This document shows positions 1-4,402 of a stretch of 6,093 nucleotides of DNA, piece after piece. Position 1 is the stretch's first letter; every line of letters starts with the position of its first letter. The notes beneath the pieces are model-generated. The model saw nothing but the letters and a program-made list of their open reading frames with translations. It had not been told where the DNA came from and ran no database searches. The position numbers and the translations under genes were made by a program. The stretch spans positions 1 through 6,093 of the forward strand of contig JAGLEW010000005.1 of NCBI GenBank assembly GCA_023144875.1, read 5' to 3'. The stretch comes from Methylococcales bacterium (GTDB lineage: Bacteria > Pseudomonadota > Gammaproteobacteria > Methylococcales > Methylomonadaceae).

Positions 1-78
1 TTACCCCCTGAACAAAAAAACCATTTAAGTCATCGAGGAAAAGCACTAAACGCATTAAAAAAACAGATGAAAAAATAA
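1..78 (+). CDS. rdgB: dITP/XTP pyrophosphatase RdgB, C-terminal end (partial)
   Basis: Frame 1 is open from the first base to a TAA at 76-78 and encodes 25 residues that end a protein whose start lies outside the window. The fragment contains SHRGKAL preceded by E-Q-K and followed by a short basic helix. This matches the end of the HAM1/RdgB family, where an acidic or lysine-containing stretch precedes the conserved Ser-His-Arg-Gly motif and the chain stops about 15 residues later. RdgB hydrolyses non-canonical purine triphosphates (dITP, XTP) in the cytoplasm and keeps them out of DNA. The SHR motif belongs to the nucleotide-binding site in characterised family members. The call rests on a short tail, so a related HAM1-family protein cannot be excluded. 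The gene converges on the minus-strand gene at 150-542. Confidence 0.8.
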   Translation, partial: LPPEQKNHLSHRGKALNALKKQMKK

Positions 79-90
79 AAAAGACAAAAA

Positions 91-122
91 AATCAGGACA
101 CCTAATTAAGCGTGTCCTGATT
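91..122 (-). terminator. Rho-independent terminator for the small secreted protein gene
   Basis: Positions 91-101 and 112-122 are perfect 11-bp inverted repeats (AATCAGGACAC / GTGTCCTGATT) around a 10-base loop. On the minus strand the stem is followed by a run of seven T (plus-strand A at 86-92, the last two within the stem), and it lies 28 bases beyond the stop of the gene at 150-542. That is a classical intrinsic terminator. On the plus strand no T tract follows (CAAAAACA), so it would be a weak terminator for rdgB, though the hairpin could still protect that transcript's 3' end. Confidence 0.85.
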
Positions 123-149
123 CAAAAACAATGCTAACCAATTAAATGA

Positions 150-542
150 TTAGATATGTGCTTTTAAGTCACCGAATTTTTTAATAGCTTCTTCTAAAAG
201 TTCTTTAGATTCCTCTAATTTACCTTTTTTCGCTAAAGATTTTGCTTTCGTTAGGTTGCTCGTAGCACGTTGACGTAATACATCAACTTTGTCATTAGCA
301 TTAATTTCTTTGCCTAAACTTTTTGCTTTTTGAATAATTTTAGCAATGGCTTTGCCATCTTTTTTCTCAGCAATAGCGGCTTCGGCTTCTTTAATTTTAA
401 CGACAACATTGTCTATTGCTTCTGCTGGTGAAAAAACAGCGCGGCCGTCCTCGTCTAATGTTACTGCCATTGAAACTGAAGAAACACCAATGGTAGATGT
501 AGCAAGGAATAGACCTAAAGCAATATGTTTTAAAATTTTCAT
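150..542 (-). CDS. Small secreted helical protein of unknown function
   Basis: A 130-residue protein I cannot assign to a named family. Residues 1-26 form a clear Sec signal peptide: basic start (MKILKH), hydrophobic core (IALGLFLA), then S-x-M-A, with cleavage expected after A26. That gives a mature periplasmic or secreted chain of about 104 residues. The mature part is rich in Lys, Ala and Glu and has no Cys or His except one His near the C terminus. It reads as three or four amphipathic helices; the last, around KGKLEESKELLEEAIKKF, resembles a single TPR-type helix pair. A helical-bundle or TPR-like adaptor is possible, but no catalytic motif is visible. The start is supported by GAGGA at 553-557, 10 bases upstream, and by the signal peptide. 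The gene lies 98 bp downstream of the SPFH gene on the same strand, has its own likely promoter, and ends at a strong terminator. Confidence 0.85.
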   Translation of the reverse strand: MKILKHIALGLFLATSTIGVSSVSMAVTLDEDGRAVFSPAEAIDNVVVKIKEAEAAIAEKKDGKAIAKIIQKAKSLGKEINANDKVDVLRQRATSNLTKAKSLAKKGKLEESKELLEEAIKKFGDLKAHI

Positions 543-577
543 TAATTTAAAATCCTCATGTTATATATATGGTTATA

Positions 578-599
578 TGCGTAAATCCTACTTTACGCA
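578..599 (-). promoter_or_regulatory. Perfect hairpin at the predicted 5' end of the small secreted protein mRNA
   Basis: Positions 578-585 and 592-599 are perfect 8-bp inverted repeats (TGCGTAAA / TTTACGCA) separated by 6 bases. The element lies between the predicted -10 box (606-611) and the ribosome-binding site (553-557). If transcription starts about 7 bases after that -10, the mRNA would begin with this stem-loop. It could be a stabilising 5' hairpin or a dyad operator placed over the start site. It is not followed by a T tract, so it is not a terminator for the SPFH gene upstream. Confidence 0.5.
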
Positions 600-605
600 C
601 TTCAC

Positions 606-614
606 ATTCTAGCA
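606..614 (-). promoter_or_regulatory. Extended -10 promoter for the small secreted protein gene
   Basis: On the minus strand the bases read TGC followed by TAGAAT, an extended -10 element (TGn plus a five-of-six match to TATAAT). No good -35 hexamer is seen 16-18 bases upstream, which is acceptable for extended -10 sigma-70 promoters. It would give a leader of roughly 55 bases containing the 578-599 hairpin and the GAGGA ribosome-binding site. Prediction from sequence only. Confidence 0.45.
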
Positions 615-640
615 CATAAAAAAATAAGTTCCTGAAATTT

Positions 641-2125
641 TTAGGGGTTGGTCTTTGTGCTAGGCTTTACTTTTTTAACCGATCTCCTAGAAACCTTACG
701 ACGATAATTTAATCGTTCTGCCGCATCTAAGGTCAACATCTGCATAAAGTTTTTGGCTTCATCATCTCGTCCAGAAGGTACGCCACTTGCCCCACCAAAA
801 ACATTTGTTGGCACGGATCGTTTTGCATATGCTTGCGCCCATAAGGTTTGAATTTTAACTTCCGCTGATAATTTTTGAGCTAACGCACCATCAGCCTCTA
901 AAACCACTCGTTTTTGATAAGCTTCAGCTTCGGCCAATGTATGTTTCGTTTCCGCATCAATTCGAGCTTTTTCTAAATTAATCTGAGCGGTTTCTTTGCC
1001 AATTTCAGACTCGGCTTTAAGTTTTAACGCATGGGTAATGGCTAATTGTTTTTCGGTTTCCGCTTCAGTCGTACGCTGAATTTGAACAACCTTCGCTTTT
1101 GCTTGGCGTTCAGCGACTTCACGCTCTCCTTTGGCGATGGCTAATAAGCGTTGCTCTTCTTCTTGTATACGTTGTTCTCTGGCAATCGCTCTATCGGCAG
1201 ATGCTTTTTGTTTAAGCTGCATTCGTTCAACAAATTTAGCATTGGGAACAAGATCTGTGATTCTTGCATCAATAACGGTAACCCCATAATCCCCAAATTT
1301 TTGTTTTTTACGACGAGGGCTACCCTGTTTATCTAATAATTTTTTAACAACATAAATCGTCTTAAAATCATTGCCATAGTTTTTTTGATTTTGACCTAAA
1401 GACGCATTAGCCGTAGCGGTTATTTTTTGCTGAGTCCTAATGCGTTTTTCTTGACGACGCACCATCAACAAACCTTTTATAATTTGTGTTTCAAATTCGT
1501 TATTAAACTCGGTTCGCCCTCCTGAATAATACTCCTCAGCCGACATTAAAGAGCCTGTGGCTTGCAGCGTTTCTTTAAAAGCGGGAATAAGCGCGGTTCG
1601 TAATAAATTAGCGGGAGAACGGTATTCATGCGCCATTTTTAAAAATAATTCTCGATCAGTTGGCATTGAAAAACGTACCGTAGCTTCCACATTAGCATCC
1701 ACTTGATCTAAAAAAATAATATTTAAAGGGGGTAATACCGCGCTAGAAGCGGAGGTATCGCGTTCAGCTTCGATGACATCAGTACCACCTTGAGTAATAC
1801 TACGACCTAGCAATCCTTTTTGTTGCAATGAACTGGCTTGAACCGTCATGGCGCGTTTCCATGAATTATAACGACCAAATAAATAACTGTTATACCCCAC
1901 ATCACTGATTACTTTCTCGTTGCCTGTAATCGTTCGGACGTGATAAATATAACCAGGTTCAGCATAAAAAAATATTTTATTAAAAAGCCCCCCCAGGATC
2001 ATAAATCCCGCAAAAACAGCCAGTATAGGTATCGTGAAAATAGGAATTTTGTCATTCCTCCAAAGCTTAAGCACACCAATTGCAATTAACGCAAAAAAAC
2101 CGAGAATCAATAAAAATGTGCCCAT
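641..2125 (-). CDS. Membrane-anchored SPFH/band 7 (prohibitin/flotillin-like) protein
   Basis: A 494-residue protein with two N-terminal membrane segments (about 2-20 and 29-48) and an SPFH/band 7 domain from about residue 52 (YAEPGYIYHVRT) to about 300. A long Ala/Glu/Lys-rich coiled coil follows at about 300-430, then a short Gly-rich linker (VFGGASG) and a strongly basic tail. The stretch YGVTVIDARITDLVP, leading into the coiled coil, is typical of the end of an SPFH domain. Family members oligomerise into membrane-bound rings or microdomains and often act with proteases or in envelope stress; no partner such as NfeD or HflC/FtsH is encoded next to it here. I chose the ATG at 2123-2125 because AGAGG lies 5 bases upstream and the protein then begins directly with a membrane helix. 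An in-frame ATG 42 bases upstream has no ribosome-binding site. An insertion rich in basic residues (about 225-285) interrupts the usual SPFH core. Confidence 0.88.
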   Translation of the reverse strand: MGTFLLILGFFALIAIGVLKLWRNDKIPIFTIPILAVFAGFMILGGLFNKIFFYAEPGYIYHVRTITGNEKVISDVGYNSYLFGRYNSWKRAMTVQASSLQQKGLLGRSITQGGTDVIEAERDTSASSAVLPPLNIIFLDQVDANVEATVRFSMPTDRELFLKMAHEYRSPANLLRTALIPAFKETLQATGSLMSAEEYYSGGRTEFNNEFETQIIKGLLMVRRQEKRIRTQQKITATANASLGQNQKNYGNDFKTIYVVKKLLDKQGSPRRKKQKFGDYGVTVIDARITDLVPNAKFVERMQLKQKASADRAIAREQRIQEEEQRLLAIAKGEREVAERQAKAKVVQIQRTTEAETEKQLAITHALKLKAESEIGKETAQINLEKARIDAETKHTLAEAEAYQKRVVLEADGALAQKLSAEVKIQTLWAQAYAKRSVPTNVFGGASGVPSGRDDEAKNFMQMLTLDAAERLNYRRKVSRRSVKKVKPSTKTNP

Positions 2126-2130
2126 GATTG

Positions 2131-2135
2131 CCTCT
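2131..2135 (-). promoter_or_regulatory. Ribosome-binding site that decides the SPFH start
   Basis: The minus strand reads AGAGG, then five bases (CAATC), then ATG. This is the only good Shine-Dalgarno sequence near the N terminus and selects the start at 2125 over the longer frame beginning at 2167. Confidence 0.75.
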
Positions 2136-2305
2136 ACAAAATAAAAAATAGAACTAGAAAAATACAAAGTGGTCTTTCATACTAGGATAAGAGCGTGTTT
2201 TTTTAATAAAAAAAAGAGATTAATGCTATTCCTATCACGTTTTTTTATTGCTTTTTTTTGAGTCATTCTTGATGTTAGTCATTTGTTTTGATTTTTTAAC
2301 ATATC

Positions 2306-2314
2306 TGGTAAAAT
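2306..2314 (+). promoter_or_regulatory. Extended -10 promoter for the REC-REC-GGDEF gene
   Basis: TGG followed by TAAAAT gives an extended -10 motif with a five-of-six match to TATAAT. The -35 region is poor (TTTTGA at 17 bp spacing), as is usual for this promoter type. Transcription would begin near 2321, giving a leader of about 45 bases before the ATG at 2366. An alternative TTGACC (2315-2320) has no well-spaced -10. Confidence 0.4.
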
Positions 2315-2348
2315 TTGACCTATATTGTGTAATACCAATCAACTTATT

Positions 2349-2369
2349 ATGGGTACACCCTTATCATGA
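2349..2369 (+). other. Possible six-codon upstream ORF overlapping the GGDEF start
   Basis: ATG at 2349 opens a frame encoding MGTPLS. It ends at TGA 2367-2369, which overlaps the GGDEF gene's ATG (2366-2368) as ATGA. The main gene has no clear Shine-Dalgarno sequence, so termination-reinitiation could feed its start. The small frame also lacks a visible ribosome-binding site, so this may be chance. Confidence 0.2.
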
Positions 2370-3682
2370 ATGAACTTGTTTCCGTCTCTGAAAAACAGCA
2401 ATTTTTGCATAAAAAACCCATTAATAAGCATATTTTTTTGATCGAAAGTGATAAAAAATTAGCCCATCGTTTAGCCGAACAAATTCAAGCCTTTGGGTTT
2501 CAAGTAACCATATTTTTAAATGCCGATAGCTTGTATGCCAAGCTTAAAGACAAACAGCCGTGCGCCGTCATTATTGATTATGAGCTTCCTGACCAGTCTC
2601 TTTCAGGGATTGAAGCTATTAAAGAAATTCGAGCACAACCCGAAGACGTTCTCCCTTTATCCATCCCCGTTATTTTTATTTCAAGACGAGCCGATATTCA
2701 GTCTCGACTGGAAGCCATTAAAGCGGGTGGTAATGCTTATTTACTCAAGCCATTAGATGTTAGTCACTTAATTGAGTGGGTAGGAAAACTGGTTAATACT
2801 CAAGAGGAAGAAGCGTGTCAGGTTTTAATTATTCATGAACATAATAAAGATGCTCTATACCATGCGCGTATTTTAGAGGAAGCAGGTGTATCGACCACCA
2901 TCTGCGACAACCCTTTGAGTATTTTAAATTATATGGAAAATAAAAACCCTGACTTAATCTTAATGGATTTATATATGCCAGGGTTTTTAGGCAGTGATAT
3001 TGCTAGCATGATTCGACAAATTGACCCTTATGTCGCGATCCCTATTATTTATTTATCCTCTGAACTCTCCAACCAAGTTAAAACACAAGCCTTATTAAAA
3101 GGTGGCGATAATTTTTTATTTAAACCTGTTTTAGCGGAAATATTAGTGTCGATGGTCACGTATAAAGCCCAGCGTTTTCGTAAATTACGAGCGCTAATGT
3201 TAAAAGATGGGTTAACAGGATTGTACAATCATCGCCATATTAAAGAATTTATCAAAAATGAATGCGCCAGAGCGCAACGTAACGGAACCGAGGTAAGTGT
3301 CGCCATGTTTGATGTTGATTTTTTCAAAAAAGTCAATGACAGTTATGGTCATGCAGTAGGCGATGTGGTGCTAAAAACCTTGTCACACTTTTTAAAAGAT
3401 CGGGTGCGAAAAACCGATTTAGTGGGACGTTATGGCGGGGAGGAGTTTATTATTGTTTTCCCAAATACATCCACTGAAATTGCCGACATTTTATGTGAAA
3501 ATTTACGCGAAGACTTTGAAAGAATTTTACATTTTTCTCGCCAAGATAATTTTCATATGACGTTTAGTTGTGGCATTGCAAGTTATCCACACTATGATAG
3601 CGCAGAATTAGTCGCGGACTCGGCCGATCAAGCGCTATATATTTCTAAAGATAAAGGTCGTAACCAAGTAACCGTTATATAG
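2366..3682 (+). CDS. PleD-like response regulator with REC-REC-GGDEF domains; predicted diguanylate cyclase
   Basis: A 438-residue cytoplasmic protein with two receiver domains (about 22-143 and 152-265) and a GGDEF domain (about 275-438), the architecture and length of PleD. It should make c-di-GMP from two GTP when receiver phosphorylation promotes dimerisation. REC1 has the phospho-acceptor D71 in IIDYELP, switch S106 and K128; REC2 has D201 in LMDLYMP, S231 and K253. The GGDEF domain looks active: the signature is GGEEF (357-361), metal ligands lie in FDVD (D316/D318), and DGLTGLYN precedes it. An RxxD inhibitory site (R348-D351) sits five residues before GGEEF, so product inhibition is expected. 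Oddly, the metal-binding acidic pair is degraded in both receivers (E27-S28 in REC1, H157-E158 in REC2). No histidine kinase is encoded nearby. The start lacks a good Shine-Dalgarno sequence, but no better in-frame start is seen. Confidence 0.93.
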   Translation: MNELVSVSEKQQFLHKKPINKHIFLIESDKKLAHRLAEQIQAFGFQVTIFLNADSLYAKLKDKQPCAVIIDYELPDQSLSGIEAIKEIRAQPEDVLPLSIPVIFISRRADIQSRLEAIKAGGNAYLLKPLDVSHLIEWVGKLVNTQEEEACQVLIIHEHNKDALYHARILEEAGVSTTICDNPLSILNYMENKNPDLILMDLYMPGFLGSDIASMIRQIDPYVAIPIIYLSSELSNQVKTQALLKGGDNFLFKPVLAEILVSMVTYKAQRFRKLRALMLKDGLTGLYNHRHIKEFIKNECARAQRNGTEVSVAMFDVDFFKKVNDSYGHAVGDVVLKTLSHFLKDRVRKTDLVGRYGGEEFIIVFPNTSTEIADILCENLREDFERILHFSRQDNFHMTFSCGIASYPHYDSAELVADSADQALYISKDKGRNQVTVI

Positions 3683-3988
3683 CTAAAGTTCTTTATAAGG
3701 TTCTAATTCTATTGAAGTGACGACGTGACCTAATATCACTAATCGTCCTTTATATCGTTCCATACCCGTGACTGAAAACTCAAAGGCATAGGCGCGCCAT
3801 GCTTGTAATTTTCCGTGAGAATCACGTTTTACCCAAAAACCTGTCAAGGCAACACATTCATCAAGCCATTGTAACTCCAGTTTTTGACAATGCCTGTGTA
3901 CGACTTGTAATGCAAATTCTCGTGCACTCAAGGCTTTTGAAAAAAAATAGCCTAAAAATAAAATTAATCCAATTAAGAAAAAGGTCAT
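3683..3988 (-). CDS. DUF3301 family membrane-anchored protein
   Basis: A 101-residue protein of the DUF3301 family, small proteins of unknown function found in gammaproteobacteria. One membrane helix occupies residues 2-16. A soluble part follows with the conserved features I associate with the family: an A-R-E...A...H-C-x-x-L helix (22-37), a W-L-D-E-C-V-A-L strand (41-48), and the W-R-x-Y-x-F-E-F-S-V-T-G-x-E-R-Y-x-G block (64-81), ending in an E-L-E-P-Y motif. The chosen ATG (3986-3988) puts the membrane helix at the N terminus, as is usual in the family. The frame stays open upstream to 4114, but that extension would overlap the divergent zinc-ribbon gene and adds atypical sequence. No clear ribosome-binding site is visible at either start. 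Its stop codon directly abuts that of the GGDEF gene, with no terminator between. Confidence 0.82.
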   Translation of the reverse strand: MTFFLIGLILFLGYFFSKALSAREFALQVVHRHCQKLELQWLDECVALTGFWVKRDSHGKLQAWRAYAFEFSVTGMERYKGRLVILGHVVTSIELEPYKEL

Positions 3989-4024
3989 TGCAAATACTGC
4001 TTTAAAGTGATGAATGATCGCGCT

Positions 4025-4034
4025 ATTGTATAAG
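4025..4034. promoter_or_regulatory. Overlapping divergent -10 candidates
   Basis: In the 85-bp gap between the DUF3301 and zinc-ribbon genes, the minus strand carries TACAAT (4030-4025) and the plus strand TATAAG (4029-4034). Each is a plausible -10, and they overlap by two bases, so the two promoters might compete. The -35 regions are weak: TTGTTA at 15 bp for the minus strand, nothing convincing for the plus strand. Confidence 0.3.
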
Positions 4035-4073
4035 ATAAAACAACTTAACAATATAAATGAATGGTGAACTGTT

Positions 4074-4367
4074 ATGAATATGACGCAATGCCCACAATGT
4101 GCCCATAAACGCAAAGGTGAAGAATATAAATGCCCAGAGTGTGATTGTTTTTATTCCCCCCTTGATGAAATTTTAGCCGAAGAAGCACTACAACGAGAAA
4201 AACGCTCATTTATAGGTCGTTTAAGAGCTATAAAAGCCGCCAAAAACCCCATCAAAGCCTTCATTGAAGAATATAAACGTGAAAACAAGGCAGCTCCTTA
4301 TAATATAACCATTTTCTTAGCCATTATTTTTATGTTTGTATTTATGATGGTTATTTCGGTCATGTAA
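4074..4367 (+). CDS. Small zinc-ribbon protein with a C-terminal membrane anchor, function unknown
   Basis: A 97-residue protein with a four-cysteine zinc ribbon at the N terminus: C6-x2-C9 (CPQC), then C20-x2-C23 (CPEC), with a further C25. A charged helical region rich in Lys, Arg and Glu follows (about 31-74), and a single hydrophobic helix (77-96) ends the chain, so it resembles a tail-anchored protein with the ribbon on the cytoplasmic side. I do not recognise a named family, and zinc binding is inferred from cysteine spacing. GGTGA at 4063-4067, six bases before the ATG, is a moderate ribosome-binding site; the ATG two codons later (4080) is also possible. It is the first gene of the lnt transcription unit, and its TAA overlaps the ATG of the micro-ORF that leads to lnt. 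This suggests co-expression with lnt but not necessarily a shared function. Confidence 0.82.
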   Translation: MNMTQCPQCAHKRKGEEYKCPECDCFYSPLDEILAEEALQREKRSFIGRLRAIKAAKNPIKAFIEEYKRENKAAPYNITIFLAIIFMFVFMMVISVM

Positions 4368-4402
4368 TGTTGAATTTAATCGGATTTTATTCTTTTTTAT
4401 GA
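4367..4402 (+). CDS. Putative 11-codon coupling micro-ORF before lnt
   Basis: ATG at 4367-4369 overlaps the zinc-ribbon gene's TAA by one base (TAATG). The frame encodes the hydrophobic peptide MLNLIGFYSFL and stops at TGA 4400-4402, overlapping the lnt ATG as ATGA. The lnt start has no Shine-Dalgarno sequence (the upstream stretch is T-rich), so stop-start reinitiation through this frame could deliver ribosomes to lnt. The peptide itself need not have a function. Supported only by the geometry of the overlaps. Confidence 0.35.
   Translation: MLNLIGFYSFL

Larger units (their letters stand above)
2126..2365. other. Divergent intergenic region with A/T tracts
   Basis: This 240-bp region separates the divergently oriented SPFH and GGDEF genes. 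It contains T7 at 2198-2204, A8 at 2208-2215, T7 at 2240-2246, T8 at 2252-2259 and T6 at 2292-2297. Such homopolymer tracts tend to curve or stiffen DNA near promoters. A plus-strand extended -10 is listed separately. For the SPFH gene the minus strand offers only weak candidates, such as TAGTAT near 2180-2185 with TTAAAA about 16 bases upstream. No RNA gene is apparent. Confidence 0.5.

Noticed and set aside
346..612. Plus-strand open frame of 88 codons opposite the small secreted protein gene
   Set aside because: It is the antisense shadow of the signal-peptide gene and its promoter region; it has no ribosome-binding site and no family resemblance.
613..640. Possible terminator of the SPFH gene
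   Set aside because: A T7 run lies after the stop on the minus strand, but the preceding stem is only weak A/U pairing (AAAAAT / ATTTTT), so termination there is doubtful and read-through into the small gene is possible.
1151..1336. Plus-strand open frame of 61 codons inside the SPFH gene
   Set aside because: Antisense shadow of the coiled-coil and SPFH coding sequence; composition is that of reverse-read A/T-rich codons.
2126..2167. Fourteen-codon N-terminal extension of the SPFH protein
   Set aside because: The upstream ATG has no ribosome-binding site, while the internal ATG at 2125 has AGAGG at ideal spacing.
2198..2215. T7-AAT-A8 inverted repeat as a terminator or operator
   Set aside because: The stem is pure A/T and follows no gene end on either strand; it is better seen as A/T-tract DNA.
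2520..2756. Plus-strand 78-codon frame inside REC1 of the GGDEF gene
   Set aside because: It overlaps a well-supported receiver domain in another frame and shows no independent features.
3799..4005. Plus-strand 68-codon frame opposite the DUF3301 gene
   Set aside because: Shadow of DUF3301, whose conserved motifs are clear on the minus strand.
3989..4114. Forty-two-codon N-terminal extension of the DUF3301 protein
   Set aside because: It would overlap the divergent zinc-ribbon gene, consume the shared promoter region, and place atypical Cys/His-rich sequence before the usual N-terminal membrane helix.
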